Shown one piece after another: positions 55,204 to 64,000 of a stretch of DNA of 64,000 nt; within the stretch, counting starts at the first letter, position 1, and the number at the start of each line of letters is the position of its first letter. The stretch lies in the NCBI RefSeq assembly GCF_014352855.1, contig NZ_CP060697.1, positions 2,066,001 through 2,130,000 on the forward strand, in the 5' to 3' direction. Both the position numbers and the translations under genes were made by a program. The notes beneath the pieces are model-generated. The model did not search any database. It saw only the letters and a program-made list of their open reading frames with translations, and was not told where the DNA came from. The DNA comes from Sphingomonas sabuli. Its GTDB lineage: Bacteria > Pseudomonadota > Alphaproteobacteria > Sphingomonadales > Sphingomonadaceae.

Positions 55204-56385
55204 TTAGCCGCCTTTTGGCCGTTTTGACAGCATCGCAGATGAACCTGCGATGAGAGCGGGAGAGACCGGATCGGCCCCGTTGTGCAACTGGATTTCGACG
55301 GGACCCAGCGCAATTCCGACGAAATCGCCCATTTTCACGCGCTCGCCTTTGGCCAGCGCCGTACCGGCATTGACCAGCACGGATTTCCAGCCGGCGCCAT
55401 GGTCGATGATGACCACGCCGTCATAATCGCGAAACGGGCCGGCGAAGACGATCGTGCCGGCCGCCGGTGCGCTGAGCCGCTGGCCGCGGCGCGTGGCCAG
55501 CGTCGTCCCGCGCGACCGGACCCCGTTCGTGCTGACTTCCCCGAGCCCGTCCATCACGCGCGCATCGGCGGGCAGGCGATAGGCGATGCCCGGGCGGAAC
55601 GGTTCGGCGCCGCCGCCCGGCAACGGCGCCGGGCCAAGGCTGGCCAGCGCCGACGCCTGCGCCGCGACAGAGCGCGAGGAGTCGGCAGTGCGGCGAACCT
55701 CATCGAGCGCCTCGCCGCGCGCGATGGCAATGTCGCCGGCACCAAGTGCCTGCGATCCGCGAGTGCCGGCCAGCGCCAGTGCGCGGTTCTCCAGCTCGGC
55801 AAAGGCCTTGCGGCTTGCGACCAGCCGGTTGCGGCCCGCGCGCACCTCCTGCGCCGCCTCTGCCGCCCGTTGGCGAAGCCGCGCGGCGCGGTCGATATCT
55901 CCGCGCAACGCCGCGGTCCGGGCCTCGATCGCGGGAGTCACGGCATCGACCAGTATGCGCAGCCGCACCAGCTCGGCGGTTGACCCAGAGCTCGCCAGCT
56001 GGAGCAGCGGCGGCCGGCGCGACGTCAGCACCAGCCCGCCGAGCAAGGCGCTCAGCGGCGCCTGCTCCCTTGCCAGCCGCTGTTGCTGCATGGCCAGTTG
56101 CGCCACTGCCAGCCGGGTCTTGGCGTCGGCGGCGCTGATGCCGGCTTCTGCGGCGGCGATCGCCTGGGCCGCGGCAAGCTGGCGGGCGTGGAGCCGGGCG
56201 GCCTCGTTGCGAGCCTTGCCGGCAAGCTTTTCCAACCGCTGCTGCTCCGCGACCGCGGCCGTAGCTTCCTTTTCGGCCTGGGCGATCTGCGCCTCGACCG
56301 TCGGACGCTCGGGTGCGGCCGGCGCGCTTGCGGTCACGCTAGCAGTGCCGGCGGCGAGCAGGGCGAATGCGACAAGGCGGACCAC
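55204..56385 (-). CDS. EnvC-like murein hydrolase activator (degenerate LytM/M23)
   Basis: 393 residues from GTG 56385; a TTG 9 bases earlier overlaps the rlmH stop (TTGA) and is a competing start. Signal peptide about 1-30. Residues 35-250 are coiled coil (QIAQAEKEATAAVAEQQRLE). The C-terminal LytM domain keeps the fold (SAPAAGTIVFAGPFRDYDGV, VVIIDHGAGWKSVLV) but the zinc ligands of active M23 enzymes are replaced: GVRSRGTT instead of xHxGxD, NAG for the AHL His, and GPVEIQLH for GPHLHF. This matches EnvC, which activates amidases without own activity. Confidence 0.86.
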   Translation of the reverse strand: MVRLVAFALLAAGTASVTASAPAAPERPTVEAQIAQAEKEATAAVAEQQRLEKLAGKARNEAARLHARQLAAAQAIAAAEAGISAADAKTRLAVAQLAMQQQRLAREQAPLSALLGGLVLTSRRPPLLQLASSGSTAELVRLRILVDAVTPAIEARTAALRGDIDRAARLRQRAAEAAQEVRAGRNRLVASRKAFAELENRALALAGTRGSQALGAGDIAIARGEALDEVRRTADSSRSVAAQASALASLGPAPLPGGGAEPFRPGIAYRLPADARVMDGLGEVSTNGVRSRGTTLATRRGQRLSAPAAGTIVFAGPFRDYDGVVIIDHGAGWKSVLVNAGTALAKGERVKMGDFVGIALGPVEIQLHNGADPVSPALIAGSSAMLSKRPKGG

Positions 56386-56390
56386 GGCCC

Positions 56391-56813
56391 TCAACCTTCG
56401 CGGTGATAAGGATGGTTGGCAAGGATCGACGTCGCCCGGAACAGCTGTTCGGCCAGCATGGCGCGGACCAGCAGGTGCGGCCAGGTCGCCGGTCCGAACG
56501 ACAGCAAGAGGTCGGCATCGTCCCGTTCCGCGGGGCTGTGGCCGTCGGCGGCGCCGATCATGAAGCGGACCTCCCGCTTGCCGCCGTCGCGCCATTGTTC
56601 GAGCTTGTCCGCCAGCTGCATCGACGACAGCGCCTTGCCCTTTTCATCGAGCAGGACGGTGACGCTGTTGGGCGGAGCAGCCGGCCCGGACCGCCCGCCG
56701 TCGGGCAATTCGGTCAGCTTGACCGGCCAGGCGATGCGCTTGAGGTAGCGGTCGACCAGTTCGGCTTCCGCGGAGCGGCCGATCTTTCCCCGGGCGACGA
56801 TGTGCAGCAGCAA
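56391..56813 (-). CDS. rlmH: 23S rRNA pseudouridine-1915 N3-methyltransferase RlmH
   Basis: 140 residues, standard length. The SPOUT-family C-terminal block LLSFGPATWPHLLVRAMLAE followed by QLFRATSILANHPYHRE is diagnostic for RlmH; RFMIGAADGH forms the SAM loop. It methylates pseudouridine 1915 of 23S rRNA on the ribosome. 3 bases after the serine-hydrolase stop, 5 bases before envC; part of the nadD-rsfS-rlmH cluster. Confidence 0.96.
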   Translation of the reverse strand: MLLHIVARGKIGRSAEAELVDRYLKRIAWPVKLTELPDGGRSGPAAPPNSVTVLLDEKGKALSSMQLADKLEQWRDGGKREVRFMIGAADGHSPAERDDADLLLSFGPATWPHLLVRAMLAEQLFRATSILANHPYHREG

Positions 56814-56816
56814 AAG

Positions 56817-57656
56817 CTACTGCGGCGTGCCGGTGATGGAATAGGGCCAGCGAACCATCGTCTTGAACCCGTCGTAGACCAGGCGGGCGGCCTCGGCGAT
56901 CGCACGCGGGCGGTTGTCGCCGCCACGGGCGAAGATGGCGATAGCGACGCGGTGCCCGTTGGGCAGGGTGATGAAGCCGACATCGCTGGAATAACCGTTG
57001 AGCGTTCCCGTCTTGTGGGCAACCACGCCTGCGGGAAGCAGGGCGCGCATTCGGTTCTTGCCGGTCTGGCAATCGGCCATCAGGTCAAGCAGATAGGCCC
57101 GGCTGGACGGCCGCAACAGTTCGCCCTTGTCGAGCCGCTGGAGAAACAAGGCGAAGGCGATCGGCGTCGTCGAATCGAGCTTTTCATACAGGTCGCGCTT
57201 GGCGCGCAGCAGCTGCGCGATCGTGCGATCGACCCGCATGCCCTCGACGTTGTGAAACTTGAGCCACTTCTGGATGGTCTTGGGACCGCCCAGATTGTCG
57301 AGCAGTAGGTCGGTGGCGTGATTGTCGCTGCGCACGATCATCGCCCGCATCAGGCTGGACGCGGTCCGGCCGGCGATCATGTCGTCGAGCGAACGGTCGC
57401 CGTTCTCGACATAGGACAAATAGGTCGCGGCGACCGCGACCTTGACCGTGCTGGCCATGGGATAATGATCCTGGCCGTGGACGTTGACGTTCTCGCCGGT
57501 GACCAGGTCGATCGCGGCAATGCCGACGTCCGCCGATTTGGTCGTGATCAGCGCCGACAGCTGGTTCTGCACCTGCGACGCGAACCGGCTTTGCGCAGCC
57601 GCCGGCTGGGCGACGAGCGCCAGCAGGCAGATCAGGAATCCGGTCAATCTATGCAT
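56817..57656 (-). CDS. Class A beta-lactamase-fold serine hydrolase lacking the Omega-loop Glu
   Basis: 279 residues from ATG 57656 (GGTGAG upstream); GTG 57668 adds four residues. Signal peptide about 1-22 (PAAAQ). Active-site motifs: S69xxK72 (MASTVK), S110-D-N112 (RSDNHA) and K215-T-G217 (HKTGTLNG). The Omega-loop ExxLN of class A lactamases (E166, N170) is replaced by DRTIAQLLRA, so deacylation of beta-lactams should be poor and the true role may be as a transpeptidase-like or carboxypeptidase enzyme. It is inserted between rsfS and rlmH with 3-4 base gaps. Confidence 0.85.
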   Translation of the reverse strand: MHRLTGFLICLLALVAQPAAAQSRFASQVQNQLSALITTKSADVGIAAIDLVTGENVNVHGQDHYPMASTVKVAVAATYLSYVENGDRSLDDMIAGRTASSLMRAMIVRSDNHATDLLLDNLGGPKTIQKWLKFHNVEGMRVDRTIAQLLRAKRDLYEKLDSTTPIAFALFLQRLDKGELLRPSSRAYLLDLMADCQTGKNRMRALLPAGVVAHKTGTLNGYSSDVGFITLPNGHRVAIAIFARGGDNRPRAIAEAARLVYDGFKTMVRWPYSITGTPQ

Positions 57657-57660
57657 CGGC

Positions 57661-58062
57661 TCACCCACCTTGAGCTGTTGCGGTTACTTTGTCGTCACCA
57701 AATGCCCACATTCGCTCCAAATTGTAAAATGTTCTTACTTCGGGGCGGAATAAGTGGACGATCACGTCGTCGGCATCGATTAGCACCCAGTCGGCCGCGG
57801 GCAACCCCTCGATCCTGGGCGATTTTCCGAACTCGCGCTTGACCCGCTCGGCCAACTTGGTCGCCATCGAGGCGACCTGGCGGGTCGAACGGCCGGATGC
57901 GACGACCATGTGGTCGGCGATGCTCGACTTGCCTTCCAGCGGGATGGAAACCACCTCGATCGCCTGGTCGTCGTCCAGCGATTTGAGAACGAGCTCATGG
58001 AGCTTGGCGACATCCCCCTGCGCGGACGCAGGGCTGCCGGCTTCAGCGGACGGGTCGGGCAA
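57661..58062 (-). CDS. rsfS: Ribosomal silencing factor RsfS
   Basis: 133 residues from a TTG (58062), preceded by GAGGAGAAG at ideal spacing, so the TTG is convincing. The RsfS/Iojap/DUF143 domain occupies about 20-120: LDDDQAIEVVSIPLEGKSSI, ADHMVVASGRSTRQVASMA, and ADWVLIDADDVIVHLFRPEV, with FYNLERMW at the end. It binds L14 and blocks subunit joining during starvation. Located 9 bases after nadD on the same strand, the standard alphaproteobacterial pairing. Confidence 0.96.
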   Translation of the reverse strand: MPDPSAEAGSPASAQGDVAKLHELVLKSLDDDQAIEVVSIPLEGKSSIADHMVVASGRSTRQVASMATKLAERVKREFGKSPRIEGLPAADWVLIDADDVIVHLFRPEVRTFYNLERMWAFGDDKVTATAQGG

Positions 58063-58071
58063 GGCTTCTCC

Positions 58072-58701
58072 TCATGTCGGCGACGCGCCGTTGCCGGCGG
58101 TTCCAGTAGAACCGGACGGTTTGCGGTGCCAGTTCGGGTTGTGCGCACGAATGGCCGTGGCGGAGGAAGCGTTCGTCGGCAGGTTCAGGAAAAGAAACGC
58201 CGGAAGGCTCCATTCCGTCCAGTGCTTGGCCTGGCCGGCCGGGCGGACAAACCCAGACAACCATCCCATCGCGTGCGCCGCGTGGGCGGACGCATCATAG
58301 CCCGGGCGGGGAAGCACTGCAATTGGAAGGAGTTGCGCGATCGATTGCCAGTCTTTCCAGCGGTGAAACTCGGCCACGGTGTCCGCTCCCATCAACCAGA
58401 TGAAGCGGTCGTCCGGATGTTCGGCGACCAGCGCGGTAAGGGTGTCGATAGTGTAGCGCGTCCCCAGTCGCGCTTCGATATCGCTGACCGCGATCGGCGT
58501 GCCCGCCGCCATCGCTCGCGCCGATTGCAGCCGCGCATCATACGGTGCCATGTCGGTCGCGCCGGCCTTCAGCGGGTTGCCCGGCGACACCAGCCACCAC
58601 AGTTCGTCAAGGGCAAGCGCGTCGATCGCCGCCAGGCTGAGCTGGCGGTGCCCTTCGTGGGCGGGATTGAACGACCCGCCCAGCAGTCCGACGCGCTTCA
58701 T
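58072..58701 (-). CDS. nadD: Nicotinate-nucleotide adenylyltransferase
   Basis: 209 residues from ATG 58701. The nucleotidyl-transferase signature GGSFNPAHEGHR (8-19) has the HxGH-type motif, LWWLVSPGNPLK and LMGADTVAEFHRW follow, and the late SSATAIRA replaces the ISSTxIR loop. It adenylates nicotinate mononucleotide for NAD synthesis. First gene of the minus-strand operon, with DUF3667 divergent 64 bases away. An upstream in-frame ATG (58713) is possible. Confidence 0.94.
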   Translation of the reverse strand: MKRVGLLGGSFNPAHEGHRQLSLAAIDALALDELWWLVSPGNPLKAGATDMAPYDARLQSARAMAAGTPIAVSDIEARLGTRYTIDTLTALVAEHPDDRFIWLMGADTVAEFHRWKDWQSIAQLLPIAVLPRPGYDASAHAAHAMGWLSGFVRPAGQAKHWTEWSLPAFLFLNLPTNASSATAIRAHNPNWHRKPSGSTGTAGNGASPT

Positions 58702-58765
58702 GGCGCTAGCCGCTAGCATGGCTGCCAATCGCCGCCTAATGTCGCGACGGGGCAAGGGGATCGGG

Positions 58766-59836
58766 ATGCCGGATTTCGAAGCAGTCGGAGATGCCGTGAC
58801 CGGCGGGATCGTCGCACGCGCGGTCGAGCCGGCGGCCGGCGAACAGGACGGTCGAACGCACGAGACCCGGTGCCTCAATTGCGGCTGCGAGCTGGTCGGG
58901 AAGTTCTGCCATTGCTGCGGGCAGCACGCCCATGTCCATCGGACGATCGGCGCGTGGTGGCACGATTTCCTGCACAGCGTCCTTCACCTGGACGGCAAGT
59001 TCGCCCGCACCATGCCGCTACTCGCGCTTCATCCCGGCCAACTCACGCGCCGCTATGCCCATGGCCAGCGCGCCCAGTTCATCTCGCCGCTGGCGCTGTT
59101 CCTGTTCACGGTGTTCCTGATGTTCGCGGTGTTCAGCGCCCTTGGCCACGACATCGGCGAGGATTTCGGCATCAGCCGCGGTGTCGAGGCGTCCCTCACC
59201 GAACAGCGCGAGGCCCTGCAAAAACTCGAAAGGCGCAAGGCCGAAGCCTTGACCGAAGGCGACGCGGCGGAGGCCGGCCGCGTCGATCAGCAGATCCCGC
59301 CGGTAAAGGCCGAGATCCGGGAGCTGGAAAAGCTCAAGCAGGACGGCGTTTCGAAGGCGGTCTTTTCCGAAGACGCCGAGATGGAAGGCGCCGGGACGTT
59401 CACGAGCGCCTACAAGAAAGCCAAGCAGAATCCGGAACTGCTGCTCTACAAGATCAAGGCCAACGCCTATAAATTCTCATGGGCGCTGATCCCGATCTCC
59501 GTGCCATTCGTCTGGGTGCTGTTCCTTCACCGCCGCCGGTACCGCGAACGCCTGACGGTCTACGACCACCTGGTGTTCGTGACTTATTCCATCGCGTTCA
59601 TGAGCCTGTGGCTGATCGTCCTCATACTGCTCGGCGCGGCGGGACTGAAGAACGGCATCGTCGATGCCGTCATGTACCTCATTCCCCCGGTGCACATGTA
59701 CCGGCAGCTGCGCGGCACCTACGACCTGTCGCGGTGGAGCGCGGCCTGGCGAACGGTCATGTTGCTGCTGTTCGCATCCCTGTCGCTGGGACTGTTCGGG
59801 ACGCTGCTGGTGCTGATCGGGACGGGGCTAGGCTAG
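58766..59836 (+). CDS. DUF3667 membrane protein with a zinc-ribbon-like start
   Basis: 356 residues from ATG 58766 (AAGGGG upstream). Cysteines CLNCGCELVGKFCHCCG (about residues 36-52) make a DUF3667 metal-binding ribbon. It has four or so membrane helices: one at about 105-125, then a charged helical insertion (REALQKLERRKAEALTEGDA, about 140-215), then three C-terminal helices with PPVHMYRQLRGTYDLSRW. Function unknown. The stop TAG shares its CTAG with the next gene's stop on the other strand. Confidence 0.82.
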   Translation: MPDFEAVGDAVTGGIVARAVEPAAGEQDGRTHETRCLNCGCELVGKFCHCCGQHAHVHRTIGAWWHDFLHSVLHLDGKFARTMPLLALHPGQLTRRYAHGQRAQFISPLALFLFTVFLMFAVFSALGHDIGEDFGISRGVEASLTEQREALQKLERRKAEALTEGDAAEAGRVDQQIPPVKAEIRELEKLKQDGVSKAVFSEDAEMEGAGTFTSAYKKAKQNPELLLYKIKANAYKFSWALIPISVPFVWVLFLHRRRYRERLTVYDHLVFVTYSIAFMSLWLIVLILLGAAGLKNGIVDAVMYLIPPVHMYRQLRGTYDLSRWSAAWRTVMLLLFASLSLGLFGTLLVLIGTGLG

Positions 59837-60210
59837 CTCCGGCAGGGGAATTTGGCGGCCATGATGCGGGTGACCGCTTCCGTCATGTCGATGCGCGCAC
59901 GCTGCGCCGCGGGGATCGCCGACAACCGTTCCATGAATTCGCCGCTGCCCATCTTGCGCGGGCCCGGCGGCGCGCAGAAACGGGTCTTCCGACCGGCTGC
60001 CTTGTCCGCCTTCATCTGCGCCGCGGCCGCTTCGCCGGCAGCCTGGCCTTCCTGTTGCAATGCCTTGATCTCGCCGCCCGACAATAGGGCCAGCGGCCCC
60101 TTCGCCTTCAGCTTGGTGGCGCGATTGTGGAACGCCTCGGCATTCATGGTCTGCGCCGACGCGGGAGCGGCAACACAGGCGGCAAGCAACAACGGCAGGA
60201 TGATACGCAT
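59833..60210 (-). CDS. Hypothetical secreted protein, possibly Rap1a/Tai-like
   Basis: 125 residues from ATG 60210 (AGGGGA upstream). Signal peptide 1-20 (APASA). The C-terminal KTRFCAPPGPRKMGSGEFME with a late FPC resembles the two-Cys pattern of Rap1a/Tai immunity-like domains (FCxP...FPC), but this is a weak resemblance and no toxin or T6SS gene is nearby. Stop codon overlaps that of DUF3667. Confidence 0.6.
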   Translation of the reverse strand: MRIILPLLLAACVAAPASAQTMNAEAFHNRATKLKAKGPLALLSGGEIKALQQEGQAAGEAAAAQMKADKAAGRKTRFCAPPGPRKMGSGEFMERLSAIPAAQRARIDMTEAVTRIMAAKFPCRS

Positions 60211-60268
60211 CGTTTTCCCCTTTAGGCTCACGCCATGAAGGGATCAGCGATGAACCGCCGTTGAACCC

Positions 60269-62215
<1,947 letters not shown>

Positions 62216-62391
62216 CGGGTCCCTCGCATCACGGGCGCAATGCCCTTTGCGCTAAGATAGGCGCATCATAAGCAATAACAATGTCAGCTTGACGAGAGGT
62301 GAAGGCGGGCGGGAGGCGCGCCAGCAGCGTTGTCGCCCGTCGCTTCACTCCGGCGCTCTAACGCTTCGACATGCCCCCGGCATGCCGGCGT

Positions 62392-62465
62392 TGGAGCGGG
62401 TGAAGGGAATCGAACCCTCGTCGTAAGCTTGGAAGGCTTCTGCTCTACCATTGAGCTACACCCGC
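62392..62465 (-). tRNA. tRNA-Gly (anticodon TCC)
   Basis: 74 bases including an encoded CCA. On the minus strand the acceptor GCGGGTG (62465-62459) pairs with CACCCGC (62402-62396), discriminator T, then CCA at 62394-62392. The anticodon loop CTTCCAA gives TCC (Gly, GGA). D arm GCTC/GAGC and the TTCGATT T loop are intact. The base pair at the top of the anticodon stem is a G-A mismatch, seen also in other alphaproteobacterial copies. Confidence 0.96.
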
Positions 62466-62535
62466 TTGGCAGCGGTCGCGGCAATGCCATCGGGCGTCGG
62501 CACCCGTCAACTCCATTGCCAAGTGATTGAACCGC

Positions 62536-62564
62536 TTGACGAACCGCGAGCCGCTCCCCTACCC
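62536..62564 (+). promoter_or_regulatory. Possible promoter of the trp leader
   Basis: TTGACG (62536-62541) is followed after 17 bases by CTACCC (62559-62564), a good -35 with a poor -10. If used, transcription would begin about 3 bases before the leader peptide ATG at 62574, i.e. nearly leaderless. Only the -35 is convincing. Confidence 0.35.
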
Positions 62565-62573
62565 AAGGTGCCG

Positions 62574-62660
62574 ATGGCTCACCTGAACGCCTTTGCCGCA
62601 ACCTCGACCGTCCACTGCTGGTGGCGCGGGACGACCCTTGCGGCGCGATGGCGCGACTGA
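62574..62660 (+). CDS. trpL: trp operon leader peptide
   Basis: A 28-residue open frame, MAHLNAFAATSTVHCWWRGT and onwards, with three Trp codons, two adjacent (62619-62624) and one at 62649-62651. It is followed after about 32 bases by an intrinsic terminator, then trpD. This is the layout of transcription attenuation: ribosome stalling at the Trp-Trp pair when charged tRNA-Trp is scarce would favour an antiterminator. An AAGGTG sits before the ATG. The Trp density far exceeds chance for 28 codons. Confidence 0.88.
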   Translation: MAHLNAFAATSTVHCWWRGTTLAARWRD

Positions 62661-62692
62661 TCGACTAGCCACTTACGATCTTTCGACTGCCC

Positions 62693-62716
62693 GCCCGCCA
62701 ACCGGCGGGCTTTTTT
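62693..62716 (+). terminator. trp attenuator terminator
   Basis: GCCCGCC (62693-62699) pairs perfectly with GGCGGGC (62704-62710) across an AACC loop, followed by six T (62711-62716) and GTTT. A textbook Rho-independent terminator placed between the leader peptide and trpD. The Trp-codon region GGTGGCGCGGG can pair partly with the 5' arm, which could form the alternative structure, but I could not fold it. Confidence 0.92.
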
Positions 62717-62734
62717 GTTTCAGGAACGACCATC

Positions 62735-63823
62735 ATGACCATCACCACTGCCTTGCTTCGCGACGCTCCGGCCCCGGCCGCCACTGCCGCCCCGGGACCG
62801 GTCGACCACGGCCCGGTGCCCAACCCCCTACCGCTACTGCTGAGCGGCGAGGACCTGACCAGCGACCAGTCCGAACATCTGTTCGAGCGGCTGGTGCTGG
62901 GCAAGCTCGAGCCGGCGGAGATTGCCGGAATGCTGATCGCGCTGAGGATGAAGGGCGAAACGGCGGACGAGATGATCGGTGCGGCCCGGGCCCTGTCGTC
63001 AGCCGCGACCCCGTTCGACCGGCCGGACTATTTGTTCGCGGACTGCTGCGGCACCGGCGGCGACGGGTCGGGCACGATCAACGTGTCGACCGCCGCGGCC
63101 TTCGTTGCCGCCGCCGCCGGCCTGCCGGTGGTCAAGCACGGCAATCGCAGCGTCAGCTCGCAATGCGGGTCCGCCGACGTGCTCGAGGCGCTCGGCGCGA
63201 AGATCGACGTGTCGCCGGACGAATCGCGCAAGATCCTCGACGACACCGGTTTCTGCTTCCTCTTCGCGCCTGCCTATCATCCGGGGATGAAACATGCCGC
63301 GCTGGTCCGCCGCCAATTGTCGGTGCGCACAGTGATGAACCTGCTTGGTCCCTGCGTGAATCCGGCCAGCCCGCGCGTGCAGTTGCTCGGGGTCGCGGAT
63401 CCCAGGATGCTGCGCCGGATCGGCGCGACCCTGGACGCGATGGGCGTCGAGCAGGCGATGATCGTCCATGGCAGCGGCGTCGACGAAGTTGCGCTCCACG
63501 CCGAAACCCGAGCGCTGATGCTTCGTAATGGGGAGATGGAGGAGATCGTCATCACTCCCGAAGACGCCGGGATCGAGCGCGCGCCATTGAGCAGCGTCAC
63601 CGGCGGCGACCCGGCGGAGAATGCGGCCAGACTGCGTGCCCTCCTCGATGGCAAGGGTCAGGCCGAAGAGCGCGACGTGGTCGCGCTGAATGCCGGCGCG
63701 TTGCTGGCAACCGCTGGCAAGGCGGAGGATTTCAAATCAGGCGTGGCGATCGCCGCCGATGCGCTGGCCAGCGGCGCGGCCGGCAAGTTGCTCGACCGCT
63801 ATACCGAGGCGAGCAATGGCTGA
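62735..63823 (+). CDS. trpD: Anthranilate phosphoribosyltransferase
   Basis: 362 residues, 15-20 longer than most TrpD because of an Ala/Pro-rich N-terminal extension (residues 1-33). The PRPP signature CCGTGGDGSGTINVST, VKHGNRSVSSQCGSADVLEA, and AYHPGMKHAALVRRQLSVRT are present. It joins PRPP to anthranilate in tryptophan synthesis. Preceded by the attenuator, and overlaps trpC by 8 bases. trpE and trpG are not next to it. Confidence 0.97.
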   Translation: MTITTALLRDAPAPAATAAPGPVDHGPVPNPLPLLLSGEDLTSDQSEHLFERLVLGKLEPAEIAGMLIALRMKGETADEMIGAARALSSAATPFDRPDYLFADCCGTGGDGSGTINVSTAAAFVAAAAGLPVVKHGNRSVSSQCGSADVLEALGAKIDVSPDESRKILDDTGFCFLFAPAYHPGMKHAALVRRQLSVRTVMNLLGPCVNPASPRVQLLGVADPRMLRRIGATLDAMGVEQAMIVHGSGVDEVALHAETRALMLRNGEMEEIVITPEDAGIERAPLSSVTGGDPAENAARLRALLDGKGQAEERDVVALNAGALLATAGKAEDFKSGVAIAADALASGAAGKLLDRYTEASNG

Positions 63824-64000
63824 GGGCATTCTTGGCCGGATCGAGGCTGCCAAGCAGGCCGAGATTGCGGAACGGTTCGCGGGCGTCACGCTCGATTCGC
63901 TGCGCCGGCAGGCGCGGCCGTCGACCCGCGACTTCGCCGCCGCGCTCGCAAAGCCCGGCAGCCGCTTCATCCTCGAGATCAAGAAAGCGTCGCCGTCGGC
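63816..64000 (+). CDS. trpC: Indole-3-glycerol phosphate synthase, N-terminal part (partial)
   Basis: The window ends within this gene; 61 full codons are visible from ATG 63816, which lies inside the trpD stop region (8-base overlap). The start ILGRIEAAKQAEIAERFAGV and, further on, SRFILEIKKASPS is the TrpC pattern, with the catalytic Lys of EIKKASPS visible. It closes the indole ring of the anthranilate ribotide. Last readable gene in a trpL-trpD-trpC unit. Confidence 0.95.
   Translation, partial: MAEGILGRIEAAKQAEIAERFAGVTLDSLRRQARPSTRDFAAALAKPGSRFILEIKKASPS

Noticed and set aside
56817..57656. Antibiotic-resistance beta-lactamase
   Set aside because: The Omega-loop Glu and Asn are missing and the gene sits in a housekeeping operon; resistance cannot be claimed.

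Overview
The window looks like chromosomal DNA of a GC-rich alphaproteobacterium of the sphingomonad group (Sphingomonadales). The signs are a giant 1539-residue NAD-glutamate dehydrogenase, a PAS-domain and a DUF885 protein of the kind common in that group, a TonB receptor linked to a beta-propeller phytase, an NodT-type efflux set, Coq7/UbiG ubiquinone genes, and dense GTGA/ATGA gene overlaps with frequent GTG and TTG starts. I see no prophage, insertion sequence, CRISPR array, rRNA or plasmid gene. This is mostly ordinary core genome with a few accessory blocks.

Layout. 0-1.6 kb: end of a CDP-alcohol phosphatidyltransferase, a nucleotidyltransferase and a HAD phosphatase, overlapping as one lipid head-group cassette. 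1.7-4.1 kb: L,D-transpeptidase, a PLP trans-sulfuration enzyme and an orphan Flp pilin. 4.2-6.8 kb: lgt-midA-pgeF envelope/respiration operon on the minus strand. 6.9-10.6 kb: acyl-CoA ligase, hemH, acetoacetyl-CoA reductase and a ribbon-helix-helix protein on the plus strand. 10.5-17.4 kb: ATP-grasp protein, NAD-GDH and a PAS protein on the minus strand. 17.6 kb: tRNA-Thr(CGT) with a decayed VOC-family gene fused to its 3' end. 18-24.3 kb: hybrid histidine kinase, ppx and ppk.

24.4-29.7 kb: a lysine-rich small protein divergent from ppk, then a TonB receptor-phytase-PhoX operon. With ppk/ppx this makes a 9-kb phosphorus block covering capture of organic phosphate outside the cell and polyphosphate storage inside it. 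29.7-36.9 kb: a TetR-controlled RND efflux operon with two visible operators in front of it and a third over the tetR start. 37-40.9 kb: SnoaL-like protein, PanE-like reductase and the homogentisate pathway genes fahA/hmgA. 41-44.9 kb: small membrane protein, lipoprotein, DUF2171, DUF885 peptidase and ubiG. 45-52.3 kb: lysC, a nitronate-monooxygenase-like flavoprotein, ptsP, a RodZ-like protein, ybgF and tilS on the plus strand.

52.3-62.2 kb: mostly minus strand. nadD-rsfS-(serine hydrolase)-rlmH-envC-ctpA-dsbB-coq7 form a tightly packed operon; a DUF3667 protein and ftsH follow. tilS and ftsH, often neighbours, sit at opposite ends of this block in opposite orientation, which suggests an inversion. 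62.4-64 kb: tRNA-Gly(TCC), then a trp leader peptide with a Trp-Trp pair, an intrinsic terminator, trpD and the start of trpC, that is, an attenuated trpDC operon.

The points most worth a second look are the Lys-rich gene beside ppk, the trp attenuator placed directly in front of trpDC, tilS lacking any standard start codon upstream of its active site, the VOC remnant abutting tRNA-Thr, and a beta-lactamase-fold protein that lacks the deacylation glutamate. All functions are from sequence reading only; no database search was run.
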